Assembly: GCF_000411115.1 (NCBI RefSeq)
Contig: NZ_KE150242.1
Coordinates: forward strand, 157,791 to 221,790
From: Capnocytophaga granulosa ATCC 51502
Lineage (GTDB): Bacteria; Bacteroidota; Bacteroidia; Flavobacteriales; Flavobacteriaceae
Reading direction: 5' to 3'
DNA length: 64,000 bases
Part shown: in pieces, positions 26,382 through 34,187 of the stretch
Layout of the letters: each line of letters begins with the position of its first letter
Numbering within the stretch: the stretch's first letter is position 1
Translations under genes and position numbers: made by a program
Notes under the pieces: model-generated
What the model was told of the DNA's origin: nothing
Databases searched by the model: none
The model's input: the letters and a program-made list of their open reading frames with translations, nothing else

Positions 26382-27836
26382 ATGGGCATCGTACTCCGAC
26401 AATCGTTTAAGAATGTAGTGGCTACCTATTTGGGGTTTGCCATAGGGGCACTGAACACTCTTTTCTTATTTACCTATTTCCTTTCCAAAGCACAATATGG
26501 CTTGGTAAGCTATGTTACTTCCACTGCTACGATTCTCTCTCCACTGATAGCCTTTGGGGTGTCTAACACTTGGGTACGCTATTACTCCGCTTACACCGAT
26601 AGGCAGGAACAAGGCAAACTCAACCTGATGCTTTGCCTTTTGCCACTACTAGTGATTCTCCCTGCTACGCTTTTTGGAAGTATGGCATATGAGCAAATCA
26701 CACAATGGTTATCGGCAAAGAATGCAGAAGTACGTCCGTATGTGTGGCTTATCTTTCTTACAGCAGTGGCTATGGCCTATTTTGAGATAGCTTACGCGTG
26801 GATGCGGGTACAACTCAAAACGGTCTTTGGTAATTTCCTCAAGGAGGTATTCCATAGGGTAGGGGTGATGCTTCTATTAGTAGCTGTTTACTTTGGTGTT
26901 ATTGATTTTCATCAGCTAATGTGGGGCGTGTTTTGGGTGTATGCCCTGCGTATGTTCTTGATGTTTATTTCCGCTTTTTATGTACGCCGACCTACCTTTG
27001 CTTGGGGGCTACCACAGGGCAAAAAAGAAGTCTTTTTGTATAGTCTTTTTGTGATTTTATCAGGCTCAGTAGCTTCTGTATTGATGGACATAGATAAGTT
27101 TATGCTCAACCAATATTTGCCGATTAGTGAGATTGCGGTGTACAATGTAGCTATCTTTACCGCCACAGTGATTGCTATTCCTTACCGCAGTATGTATCAG
27201 ATTGTAAGTCCGCTCACGGCACAGTTTATGAACCAACAGAAGCCCCAAGAGCTTGCAGATTTGTACAAGCGCAGTACGGTAAATACTTACTTTGTGAGTA
27301 TGGTCATTTGTGTGCTTATTGTGGTCAATGCCCAGCAGTGTTATGCCCTCTTGCCTGATAAGGATTACAGCACAGGGCTTTGGGTGCTTATTATCATATC
27401 CGTAGTAAAGCTCTCCGATGCCTTAGTAGGGTTTAGTAATGCCGTATTGCTCAATTCTCCTTACTATCGCACAGTGCTATTTTTGGGCGTTTTCTTGGTC
27501 ATAGGAGCCGTTCTGATGAATAGGTGGCTGATTCCCCTTTACGGTATTAATGGAGCGGGCGTAGCGACCCTGATTGCTTTTAGTTCGTATAACTTGCTCA
27601 AGTCGGTTTTTGTATATCGCAAGTATGGCTTACAGCCTTTTTATAAGGAAACATTACAGACTACTCTCTTTGGTTTGTTAGCGATAGGATGCTTTTTCTT
27701 TTGGGATTTTCCGTTTCACCCGCTGGTGAATATTGGTTTGAAATCCTTGCTTGTAGCGGGGATGAGTGTGTTTTTTCTCCTTAAATATAAGGTTTCGGAA
27801 GAGTTGGTGAGGCTGATTAGTAAATTTAGAAATTGA
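26382..27836 (+). CDS. Wzx-type polysaccharide flippase (MATE/MVF-like)
   Basis: 484 aa with about 14 membrane helices. Family features include an N-terminal VVATYLGFAIGALNTLFLF, a charged turn in helix 7 region (DIDKFMLNQYLPISEIAVYNVA) and long hydrophobic pairs to the C-terminus. Such proteins flip undecaprenyl-linked oligosaccharide units. No glycosyltransferase is adjacent, so the substrate is unknown; the Wza/Wzz-like pair at 9.4-12.9 kb may use the same polymer. Confidence 0.85.
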   Translation: MGIVLRQSFKNVVATYLGFAIGALNTLFLFTYFLSKAQYGLVSYVTSTATILSPLIAFGVSNTWVRYYSAYTDRQEQGKLNLMLCLLPLLVILPATLFGSMAYEQITQWLSAKNAEVRPYVWLIFLTAVAMAYFEIAYAWMRVQLKTVFGNFLKEVFHRVGVMLLLVAVYFGVIDFHQLMWGVFWVYALRMFLMFISAFYVRRPTFAWGLPQGKKEVFLYSLFVILSGSVASVLMDIDKFMLNQYLPISEIAVYNVAIFTATVIAIPYRSMYQIVSPLTAQFMNQQKPQELADLYKRSTVNTYFVSMVICVLIVVNAQQCYALLPDKDYSTGLWVLIIISVVKLSDALVGFSNAVLLNSPYYRTVLFLGVFLVIGAVLMNRWLIPLYGINGAGVATLIAFSSYNLLKSVFVYRKYGLQPFYKETLQTTLFGLLAIGCFFFWDFPFHPLVNIGLKSLLVAGMSVFFLLKYKVSEELVRLISKFRN

Positions 27837-27866
27837 CAAAAAAGCTTAATATTACTCACTCATCAC

Positions 27867-27956
27867 ATGCGTATTCCTGCTGATATTTTAGCTATTATTG
27901 ATGTAGTGGAAGACCCTCATATTTGCAGATTACAGACTTCGTTATGGAGAGTGTAA
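27867..27956 (+). other. 29-codon ORF of unknown status
   Basis: ATG at 27867 to TAA at 27954-27956, with MRIPADILAIIDVVEDPH at its start. It has coding-like composition but no family recognised and no promoter core of its own. Could be the end of a deleted gene or noise. Confidence 0.25.
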
Positions 27957-27989
27957 AATGAAAATTTTTCTAATTATTTTTGAGATTTC

Positions 27990-28021
27990 TTTGCAAAATA
28001 CGAAAATTATTACTACCTTTG
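27990..28021 (+). promoter_or_regulatory. Full promoter of the SemiSWEET gene
   Basis: TTTG at 27990-27993, a 20-nt spacer and TACCTTTG at 28014-28021. This is the consensus Bacteroidetes -33/-7 layout. It shows that translation starts at the ATG at 28039 and not at upstream in-frame ATGs. Confidence 0.8.
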
Positions 28022-28038
28022 CAGAAAAAAATATTATT

Positions 28039-28317
28039 ATGAACGAAAAAAGAAATATCAAGCAAAAAATTAATTTGTTTATAGGTTCCATAGGAGCCTT
28101 TATAGGAGTGGCGGTATTTGTAGCCTATATTCCTCAAATTATGGCCAACTTAGAGGGGCATAAAGCACAACCTTGGCAACCTTTGTTTGCAGCGGGGTCT
28201 TGTCTTATCTGGGTGGTGTATGGCTGGACAAAAGAGCCTAAGCCAGATTATATTCTCATTATCCCCAATTTGGTAGGGGTAGTTTTAGGATTCTTAACTT
28301 TTATTACTTCGCTTTAA
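28039..28317 (+). CDS. SemiSWEET-type sugar transporter
   Basis: 92 aa, three membrane helices (about 12-33, 42-60, 67-88). Helix 1 contains the PQ pair in AYIPQIM and helix 2 the SCLIWVVYGW block typical of SemiSWEETs, which dimerise to form a small sugar uniporter. A longer frame opens upstream at 27958, but the promoter at 27990-28021 lies inside that extension, so the ATG at 28039 is the start. Confidence 0.85.
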   Translation: MNEKRNIKQKINLFIGSIGAFIGVAVFVAYIPQIMANLEGHKAQPWQPLFAAGSCLIWVVYGWTKEPKPDYILIIPNLVGVVLGFLTFITSL

Positions 28318-28390
28318 AGCTACTTGTATGTTTTTGCTTTGTCCTTAAAAGCAAAAACGATCACTAATTCCTACTTTGGAATAATTTTTG

Positions 28391-28398
28391 TATCTTTG
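28391..28398 (+). promoter_or_regulatory. -7 box TATCTTTG for the antitoxin-like gene
   Basis: The core lies 20 nt before the ATG at 28419; an upstream TTTG (28375-28378) is too close to be its -33 box. Confidence 0.55.
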
Positions 28399-28418
28399 CC
28401 TTACAAAATAAGAATCTT

Positions 28419-28679
28419 ATGTCTATGACCTTTACCATTAATGCGAGTCACCCACAAGCCTCTGCCCTTATGGAACTTCTTAAGACATTTAGCTTTGTTT
28501 TCTTTAAGGGGACCAAAACAAAGACAAAAAAGACTGTTACAAGGGAAAAATCAGCCCTTGTAGAGCCTACTTTCGAAGAAGAAAGCCCTGAAGATTATGA
28601 ATTTATTATGGCACTTTCTAAAGAAACCAATAGAAATGTAGCCCTCCGTCTGGCTAAGGAAAAAAATATACTATTGTAG
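28419..28679 (+). CDS. Putative antitoxin of a decayed PIN-toxin pair
   Basis: 86 aa. N-terminal MTFTINASHPQASALMELLKTF has the beta-strand-then-helix start of small antitoxins that precede PIN-domain toxins in flavobacteria. The middle is Lys/Thr-rich (KTKTKKTVTR) and the C-terminus acidic (EEESPEDYEF) then helical. Identification rests mainly on the truncated PIN frame that overlaps its stop codon. Named function is inference. Confidence 0.55.
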   Translation: MSMTFTINASHPQASALMELLKTFSFVFFKGTKTKTKKTVTREKSALVEPTFEEESPEDYEFIMALSKETNRNVALRLAKEKNILL

Positions 28680-28846
28680 AGGATATTGACGAAGATGATT
28701 ATCCTTTTATTGCTATGTACTTTCAGTACAAGCATAGAATTTGGTCAAGAGACAAAGAACTTATTTTGGAGCTGACAGAAAAAGGTTTTGGGCATTTTTT
28801 TATTTCTACAGATGAGATAAGAGGACATCTCTACAAGAAAAATTGA
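28658..28846 (+). pseudogene. C-terminal remnant of a PIN-domain toxin
   Basis: The open frame overlaps the antitoxin stop and ends at 28844-28846. It encodes EDIDEDDYPFIAMYF…RIWSRDKELILELTEKGF…FISTDEI…: the C-terminal half of a PIN ribonuclease, with the acidic ED.DEDD and W(S)RDKEL motifs of VapC-like toxins. The N-terminal part with the first catalytic Asp and any start codon is missing. An internal deletion between antitoxin and toxin is the simplest explanation. Confidence 0.65.
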
Positions 28847-28860
28847 TCATCGAATAACAA

Positions 28861-28890
28861 AAAAGGCTGTCTTTTTCAGGCAGCCTTTTA
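28861..28890. terminator. Bidirectional terminator
   Basis: AAAAGGCTG and CAGCCTTTT arms around TCTTTTTCAGG lie between the PIN remnant and the convergent ferritin gene. Confidence 0.75.
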
Positions 28891-28907
28891 TTCTGTTAAG
28901 AGCTTGA

Positions 28908-29423
28908 TTAGCTTTCTAGTGGCACACGCTCGTCAAGGAGTTTGATAGCGAAAGGCTCTTCTTTAGTAACGAACTCGAACATATCAAGTATATCATGTAC
29001 AAGGCGTTCTTCTTCCAATTGTTCGTTAACGAACCATTGTAGGAAACTTTCACTAGCGAAATCATTTTCATGACGTGCTACCTTTACGATGTTGTTGATA
29101 GAGTCGGTAACAGCGATTTCGTGCTCTAAAGTTTTTTCAAACACGTCCTTAAGGCTCTTGTATTCTTGTTGGATGTTGGTCACTTCAGGAGAGAGCGCTC
29201 TTACACCGTTTTCGTTCAAGAAGTTAAATATTCTGAGCATATGGCCACGTTCTTCGTCAGCATGGTTAAGGAAGAAAGCAGCGCTTCTCTTATAACCATG
29301 ATCATCACACCAAGAAGACATAGCCAAATAAGTGGCACTTGCATGGGCTTCCATAGCTATCTGTGCTTGAAGTAACTCTGTTACTTTACTGTGCAAACTA
29401 GTTGCTTTTCTTGTTTGAGACAT
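28908..29423 (-). CDS. ftnA: Ferritin (non-heme, FtnA type)
   Basis: 171 aa from the ATG at 29423; a longer frame is excluded because the promoter core (29445-29452) lies inside it. It is an iron-storage four-helix bundle. Ferroxidase ligands are visible: Glu in QIAMEAHASATYLAM, the EERGH pair (HADEERGHMLRIF) and Glu/Gln in WFVNEQLEEERLVHDI. The gene is single, with a terminator shared with the opposing strand. Confidence 0.93.
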   Translation of the reverse strand: MSQTRKATSLHSKVTELLQAQIAMEAHASATYLAMSSWCDDHGYKRSAAFFLNHADEERGHMLRIFNFLNENGVRALSPEVTNIQQEYKSLKDVFEKTLEHEIAVTDSINNIVKVARHENDFASESFLQWFVNEQLEEERLVHDILDMFEFVTKEEPFAIKLLDERVPLES

Positions 29424-29444
29424 ATAATGCTTTTTAATTTGGTG

Positions 29445-29452
29445 CAAAAGTA
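29445..29452 (-). promoter_or_regulatory. -7 box TACTTTTG for ferritin
   Basis: The minus-strand match sits 21 nt before the ferritin ATG; the upstream sequence is AT-rich. No Fur-like palindrome was evident. Confidence 0.65.
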
Positions 29453-29493
29453 TTATTTTTTTTCGATATATACACCATCATACTATAAAAAAA

Positions 29494-29524
29494 TTGATAA
29501 ACTCAAAATAAATTCTTATCTTTG
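29494..29524 (+). promoter_or_regulatory. Promoter of the YciI gene
   Basis: TTG at 29494-29496, 20-nt spacer, TATCTTTG at 29517-29524. The resulting leader of about 95 nt is made almost entirely of heptamer repeats. Confidence 0.7.
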
Positions 29525-29529
29525 CCACT

Positions 29530-29616
29530 TATAGTGAATAGTGATCAGCGAATAGTGATTAGTAGCTAAGTCGCTGATAACTAAACACTAAACACTAACT
29601 ACTAATCACTAAAAAC
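29530..29616. repeat. Inverted heptamer repeats in the YciI leader
   Basis: The left half has AGTGAAT/AGTGATTAGT units and the right half CTAAACACTAATCACT units. AGTGATTAGTAG (29554-29565) pairs perfectly with CTACTAATCACT (29599-29610). ATCAGCGA (29544-29551) pairs with TCGCTGAT (29571-29578). The two pairings interleave, so they cannot both form as simple hairpins. Confidence 0.8.
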
Positions 29617-29622
29617 TATCCT

Positions 29623-29910
29623 ATGTATCTTATTATTTTAACCTATCAGAAAGACCTCAATGAGGTTGAAAAACACTTAGAGGCACATCGTGCTTACTTA
29701 GATAAGCATTATGCTTCAGGGTATTTTGTAGCATCAGGAGCGCAAGTACCTCGCACAGGAGGGGTGATTTTGTGTAAGGCAAGCAATAGGGGAGAGGTAG
29801 AGGGAATCATTGCCCAAGATCCGTTCTATGAGCACCAAATAGCTACCTATCAAATCATTGAATTTACCCCTACCAAATACTCAGAGGCGTTTGGCAAGGT
29901 ACTCTCTTAA
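29623..29910 (+). CDS. YciI-like protein
   Basis: 95 aa dimeric alpha/beta-barrel (ferredoxin-like) protein of the YciI family. The characteristic pattern of N-terminal MYLIILTYQKDLNEVEKHLEAHRAYLDKHYASG, RTGGVILCKA and IAQDPFYEHQIATYQIIEF is complete, including the conserved His in LEAHRAY and Asp in QDPF. Biochemical role unknown for most members. It has its own promoter at 29494-29524. Confidence 0.88.
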   Translation: MYLIILTYQKDLNEVEKHLEAHRAYLDKHYASGYFVASGAQVPRTGGVILCKASNRGEVEGIIAQDPFYEHQIATYQIIEFTPTKYSEAFGKVLS

Positions 29911-29934
29911 ATACTAAAATCTTATAATCCTTCG

Positions 29935-29969
29935 AACTCAAAACTCAAAATTAAAAACTCAAAACTCAA
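29935..29969. repeat. ACTCAAA tandem repeat before dgt
   Basis: Five copies of ACTCAAA/AATTAAAA heptamers run into the ATG of dgt. A shorter run of ACTCAAA units precedes the adaptor gene at 35315-35330. Confidence 0.8.
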
Positions 29970-31325
29970 ATGATGGACTGGCAACACCTACTATCCTTGC
30001 GTAAACAAGGAGATACCAAGACTCGCTCACGTGAGGAGGAAGACCCAACACGGCTGAGCTATGATGTGGATTATGACCGTATTGTCTTCTCTGGAGCTTT
30101 CCGTAGCTTGCAGGACAAGACACAAGTCATTCCCCTCTCAGGCTCAGGCTTTGTACATACACGCTTGACCCATAGTATGGAGGTCTCCGTGGTAGGGCGT
30201 TCGTTAGGGCGAGCCATAGGAGCCAAGGTACTCCAGAAGTATCCCCACTTGCAAGCGCTGGGCTACCAAATGAATGACTTTGGTACCATTGTCGCCTCGG
30301 CTGCTTTGGCGCATGATATAGGCAATCCGCCTTTTGGGCATAGTGGTGAGAAGGCCATAGGTGATTTCTTTCGCTATCACGAGGGGAGCGTACTCAAAGA
30401 ACAGCTCTCCGAGCGGGAATATGCCGACCTATGTAGTTTTGAAGGCAATGCCAATGGCTTTAAGATTCTGACCGAAAGCCGCGCAGGAGTACAGGGAGGC
30501 TTGCGCCTTACTTATGCTACTTTGGGTACCTTTATCAAATATCCTAAGGAATCCTTACCGATAAAACCCACTGGGGCAGTATATGATAAGAAGTATAATA
30601 TCTTCCAGTCGGACAAGGCATTTTTCCATGAGGTTGCCCAAGAGCTTTCGCTCTTACCTATAGGCGAGGGAGACCAAGCGCGCTATGTACGACACCCCTT
30701 GGCTTTCTTGGTAGAGGCAGCTGATGATATTTGCTATACGCTCATTGATTTTGAGGACGGTATCAACTTGGGTTGGATTCCCGAAGACAATGCCTTGGAG
30801 TACCTTATACAACTGATACGAGGGAGCAAAATAAAGCCTGAGAATATCACCCAAAAGTACTACCAACTTACCCATAAGCAAGATAGAGTAGCTTACCTTA
30901 GAGCACTTTCCATAGGTACGCTGATAGGGGAGACGGTTGCCCTCTTTGAGGAAAACGAAGAAAAGCTGCTCAGGGGGGAGTTGACCTCCTCACTTTTGGA
31001 GCAAAGCAAGTATAAGAACCAAATCAAGGATATTATAGACCTGAGTGTAGGCAATATCTACCAGTCACCACAGGTTGTAGAGAAGGAGTTGGCCGGGTAC
31101 GCAATTCTCCAGCATCTGCTTAGGGTATATTTTACAGCTGTCTATCACAAGTGGCATGGGACGACTTCCTCCTATGACCATATTATACTCAAGACCATTC
31201 CTGCACGTTACTTACAGGAACAGGACAGCCTCTATGAGCAGATATTGGCCATTACCTGCTATGTAGCCAGCCTTACCGATACACAGACGACGAAGCTACA
31301 CTCTAAACTTAATGGAATCCTTTAA
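29970..31325 (+). CDS. dgt: dGTP triphosphohydrolase (dGTPase)
   Basis: 451 aa HD-domain enzyme that hydrolyses dGTP to deoxyguanosine and triphosphate. Metal ligands appear in order: His in VHTRLTHSMEV near residue 60, HD in AALAHDIGNPPFGHSGEKAI near 115-130, and Asp in EAADDICYTLIDFEDGI near 250. It is close to the usual length. Two adjacent ATGs (29970 and 29973) are possible starts. It lies 60 bp after the YciI gene across a repeat and is followed 70 bp later by fmt. Confidence 0.95.
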   Translation: MMDWQHLLSLRKQGDTKTRSREEEDPTRLSYDVDYDRIVFSGAFRSLQDKTQVIPLSGSGFVHTRLTHSMEVSVVGRSLGRAIGAKVLQKYPHLQALGYQMNDFGTIVASAALAHDIGNPPFGHSGEKAIGDFFRYHEGSVLKEQLSEREYADLCSFEGNANGFKILTESRAGVQGGLRLTYATLGTFIKYPKESLPIKPTGAVYDKKYNIFQSDKAFFHEVAQELSLLPIGEGDQARYVRHPLAFLVEAADDICYTLIDFEDGINLGWIPEDNALEYLIQLIRGSKIKPENITQKYYQLTHKQDRVAYLRALSIGTLIGETVALFEENEEKLLRGELTSSLLEQSKYKNQIKDIIDLSVGNIYQSPQVVEKELAGYAILQHLLRVYFTAVYHKWHGTTSSYDHIILKTIPARYLQEQDSLYEQILAITCYVASLTDTQTTKLHSKLNGIL

Positions 31326-31395
31326 GCGAAAAATTAAAAATGAATAGTGAAAAACGGGTATTCACTTTTCACTCTTCACTATTAACTAATTAAAG
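31323..31395. repeat. AGTGAAA-type repeats between dgt and fmt
   Basis: GAATAGTGAAAA on the left and TTCACTTTTCACTCTTCACTATT on the right flank ACGGGTA, giving an imperfect inverted repeat just upstream of the fmt start. Confidence 0.75.
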
Positions 31396-32343
31396 ATGAA
31401 AGATTTACGTATTATATTTATGGGGACGCCTGATTTTGCTACGGGGGTACTCCAGCGCATGGTAGAAGCGGGCTTACAGGTAGTAGCCGTAGTAACGGTA
31501 GCCGATAAGCCTGCCGGGCGTGGACAGAGGCTACAAGAGTCGTCTGTCAAGAGGTATGCCCTTTCTCAGCAGATTCCTGTATTGCAACCTATTTCCCTTC
31601 GCGATGAGGGCTTTTTAGCTCAGCTGAAGGCCTTCCAAGCCGATGTACAGGTGGTAGTGGCTTTCCGTATGCTTCCTAAGGTAGTTTGGCAGATGCCCCG
31701 AAAGGGAACTTTCAACCTACACGCTTCTTTACTTCCCGATTATAGAGGGGCAGCCCCTATCAACTGGGCGATTATTGGTGGAGAGGCGACCACAGGGGTA
31801 ACCACTTTCCTTATAGATGAGCAGATAGATACAGGGGCAATCCTCCTTAGGAAGGAAGTAGCTATTGCTCCCAGAGAGACGGCGGGTACACTCCATGACA
31901 AGCTCATGACAGTAGGGGCAGACCTGGTAGTGGAGACCCTCGCTCTGATTGCTTCAGATAAGGCAGTTCCACAGTCACAGCCGAAACAAGTGGTAGAAAA
32001 ACCAGCCCCTAAGATACACAAGGAGACTTCCCACATATCTTGGGAGCAATCCCTTGCCCAGATAGACAGGTTTGTACGTGGTATGTCGCCTTACCCAACA
32101 GCCTGGGCACAGCTTCATCATGAGGGAGAGACGTATGCGGTCAAGATATATGAAGCCACTCCACAGGAGGCTACCCATAACCTACCTATAGGGCGTGTTT
32201 TCTTGGAAGATAAGCAGATAAAAGTAGCTGTACAAGGCGGCTTTCTCAAGATAGAAAGTTTGCAATTTCCTTCCAAAAAACGCATGAGTGCTCGTGAGTT
32301 TCTCAATGGTTTTCACTTTGCAGAGGGCGATTTTTTTGCTTGA
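31396..32343 (+). CDS. fmt: Methionyl-tRNA formyltransferase
   Basis: 315 aa. Transfers formyl from 10-formyl-THF to the initiator Met-tRNA. N-terminal IIFMGTPDFA, the SSVK loop region (LQESSVKRYA), the catalytic block FNLHASLLPDYRGAAPINWAIIGGE with the active-site Asn and His near 108-110, and TTFLIDEQIDTGAILL are all present. The C-terminal tRNA-binding domain (about 205-315) is intact. Confidence 0.97.
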   Translation: MKDLRIIFMGTPDFATGVLQRMVEAGLQVVAVVTVADKPAGRGQRLQESSVKRYALSQQIPVLQPISLRDEGFLAQLKAFQADVQVVVAFRMLPKVVWQMPRKGTFNLHASLLPDYRGAAPINWAIIGGEATTGVTTFLIDEQIDTGAILLRKEVAIAPRETAGTLHDKLMTVGADLVVETLALIASDKAVPQSQPKQVVEKPAPKIHKETSHISWEQSLAQIDRFVRGMSPYPTAWAQLHHEGETYAVKIYEATPQEATHNLPIGRVFLEDKQIKVAVQGGFLKIESLQFPSKKRMSAREFLNGFHFAEGDFFA

Positions 32344-32433
32344 TTATTTAGGTCATTTTCTCATAAAAAAATAAAGTAAGGGCTAAGGAAACGATAAAGT
32401 TTTTCATTTTCAATGAATTTTCGTCTTAAATGG

Positions 32434-32463
32434 TTGGTTATCTCAATAAAAACCTTACTTTTG
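32434..32463 (+). promoter_or_regulatory. Promoter of the HU gene
   Basis: TTG at 32434-32436, 19-nt spacer, TACTTTTG at 32456-32463, about 30 nt before the ATG: a consensus Bacteroidetes promoter. Confidence 0.8.
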
Positions 32464-32494
32464 TACTGTATTTAACGATTTAAGTATTTATTTT

Positions 32495-32767
32495 ATGAAC
32501 AAGACAGAACTCATCGACGCAATTGCACAAGAGGCTGGACTTTCAAAAGCCGATGCAAAAAAGGCCTTAGAAGCTTTTTTAGCAACTGTAGAAAAGACCT
32601 TGAAAAAGGGAGATAAGATCTCCTTGGTAGGATTTGGTTCATGGTCAGTATCTGAAAAGGCTGCCCGTGAAGGAAGAAATCCACAGACAGGGAAAACCAT
32701 CAGTATCCCTGCTAAAAAAGTAGTAAAGTTCAAACCTGGAACTGAACTCTCTAATGCTGTAAACTAA
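32495..32767 (+). CDS. HU family DNA-binding protein
   Basis: 90 aa, the standard HU length. MNKTELIDAIAQEAGLSKADAKKALEAFL forms the helical dimer part, VGFGSWSVSEKAAREGRNPQTGKTI is the family signature, and the beta arms end in PAKKVVKFKPG. It bends and compacts DNA and is abundant in most bacteria. The gene is monocistronic with a consensus promoter and a strong terminator. Confidence 0.96.
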   Translation: MNKTELIDAIAQEAGLSKADAKKALEAFLATVEKTLKKGDKISLVGFGSWSVSEKAAREGRNPQTGKTISIPAKKVVKFKPGTELSNAVN

Positions 32768-32787
32768 TTTAAAATAGTTTTGTAAAA

Positions 32788-32819
32788 CAAAAGGCAGTCC
32801 CCAAAGGGACGGCCTTTTC
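32788..32819 (+). terminator. Terminator of the HU gene
   Basis: AAAGGC-A-GTCCC pairs with GGGAC-G-GCCTTTT around CAAA, followed by CTTATTT, 20 nt after the HU stop. Confidence 0.8.
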
Positions 32820-32824
32820 TTATT

Positions 32825-33054
32825 TAACGTGAGTTCGATATAACGAAAGCTCCCACAGATTTTCACGGATTTCACAGATTTTCTATGTTTGTGTAATTGT
32901 GCTGTTGCGATTTACACAGATTTTTATAAGGCCAAAGGCCTTATTTATCCGTGGAAATTAAGGAGTTATACTTGTCGTTGTATCATTCTCTCCGTGAAAA
33001 TCTGTGGAATCTGTGGGAGAAAAATATAATTTTGCTTACGTCGAACTCACGTTA
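32825..33054. mobile_element. 230-bp fold-back (MITE-like) element
   Basis: The ends are perfect 14-bp inverted repeats, TAACGTGAGTTCGA (32825-32838) and its complement (33041-33054). Inside, CTCCCACAGATT and CACAGATTTTCACGGA on the left are matched in inverse by TCCGTGAAAATCTGTGG and ATCTGTGGGAG on the right. A short palindrome AAGGCC-AAA-GGCCTT lies near the centre. No ORF is inside. A short version of the CTCCCACAGATT stem lies at 57158-57210. Together with flanks this accounts for the 420-bp gap between HU and batA. Confidence 0.7.
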
Positions 33055-33145
33055 TTTAATTAACGGGAGTTCAGCAAGTAAGTTAAAATGAGTCTGTTCT
33101 ATATAAAAAAACAATTTTTCTATTGAAATATCCCGAAAAAATTAG

Positions 33146-33153
33146 TAACTTTG
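33146..33153 (+). promoter_or_regulatory. -7 box TAACTTTG for batA
   Basis: TAnnTTTG core about 36 nt before the batA ATG, directly after the fold-back element. Confidence 0.55.
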
Positions 33154-33188
33154 AGCCTTGAAAGCATGTATGTTTTTGAATATTAAAA

Positions 33189-34187
33189 ATGAAAGATATC
33201 ACCTTTGAGAATCCCCAATTTTTTTGGCTTTTCTTACTCTTTCCTCTGCTGATTCTTTGGCAGTGGCTTAGCAGAAAGAAGGAAATGCCGTCTGTACTTT
33301 TCTCTTCTCTGCAAGGGGTACACCCCCTGCGTACATGGCGAGTTAGGTTACGCCCACTCTTGTATGTACTGCGAGGCTTGGCATTGGCTGCACTTATTGT
33401 AGCTTTGGCGCGCCCACGCTCTTCCTCAGAAATTACCAAAACGAAAACTACCGAAGGGATTGATATAATCCTTTCTATAGATATGTCCTCCAGTATGCTT
33501 GCCAAAGACCTCAAACCCAATAGGATAGAAGCGCTCAAGCGAGTAGCATCTCAGTTTATAGAGCAGCGCATGTCCGACCGTATAGGGATTGTCGTCTATT
33601 CTGGGGAGAGCTATACCAAGGTACCTGCTACCACGGATAAATCGGTTGTGCTTCAGGCACTTAAGGACATCAAGCAGGGAGAAATAGAGGATGGTACTGC
33701 CATAGGTATGGGATTGGGGACGGCCATTAACCGCCTTAAAGATAGCAAGACCAAGAGTAAGGTAATTATTCTAATGACAGATGGGGTAAATAACACGGGG
33801 GTAATAGACCCACTTAGTGCGGCCGAACTGGCCAAAGAATATGGTATACGTGTCTATACCATTGGGATAGGTACCAACGGTAAAGCACTTTCGCCTGTGG
33901 CCTATAACCCCGACGGCTCTTTGCAGTACGATATGGTACCTGTGGAGATAGACGAGAAGCTCCTCACTCAGATAGCACAAACCACAGGTGGACAGTATTT
34001 TAGAGCAACGGATAACCAGAAGTTGGCACAAATATACACTGAAATAGATAAGTTAGAAAAATCAAAGATAGAAGAACTCAAGTACTACCAACATCAGGAG
34101 AATTTCCGCTTATGGGCACTCTTAGCCTTGGTTTTCTTGGCTGCTGAGTTCGGATTACGACACACAGTTTTTAGAAGTTTTGTATGA
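33189..34187 (+). CDS. batA: BatA: VWA-domain membrane protein
   Basis: 332 aa with two N-terminal membrane helices (about 9-25 and 56-76), a von Willebrand A domain (about 88-290) and a C-terminal helix (about 308-326). The MIDAS metal site DxSxS is intact in SIDMSSSML near 98, with the later Thr/Asp positions in EDGTAIGMG and LMTDGVNN. In Bacteroidetes the Bat proteins form a membrane complex linked to aerotolerance and stress. Its stop overlaps the batB start by 4 nt. The usual neighbours (moxR, a DUF58 gene, batC-E) are not in the window. Confidence 0.92.
   Translation: MKDITFENPQFFWLFLLFPLLILWQWLSRKKEMPSVLFSSLQGVHPLRTWRVRLRPLLYVLRGLALAALIVALARPRSSSEITKTKTTEGIDIILSIDMSSSMLAKDLKPNRIEALKRVASQFIEQRMSDRIGIVVYSGESYTKVPATTDKSVVLQALKDIKQGEIEDGTAIGMGLGTAINRLKDSKTKSKVIILMTDGVNNTGVIDPLSAAELAKEYGIRVYTIGIGTNGKALSPVAYNPDGSLQYDMVPVEIDEKLLTQIAQTTGGQYFRATDNQKLAQIYTEIDKLEKSKIEELKYYQHQENFRLWALLALVFLAAEFGLRHTVFRSFV

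Noticed and set aside
27958..28038. N-terminal extension of the SemiSWEET protein
   Set aside because: A consensus promoter lies inside the extension; the SemiSWEET fold starts after 28039.
29530..29616. CRISPR-like array
   Set aside because: Units are 7-12 bp, degenerate and contiguous with no unique spacers; no cas gene is present. The same applies to the other heptamer stretches.
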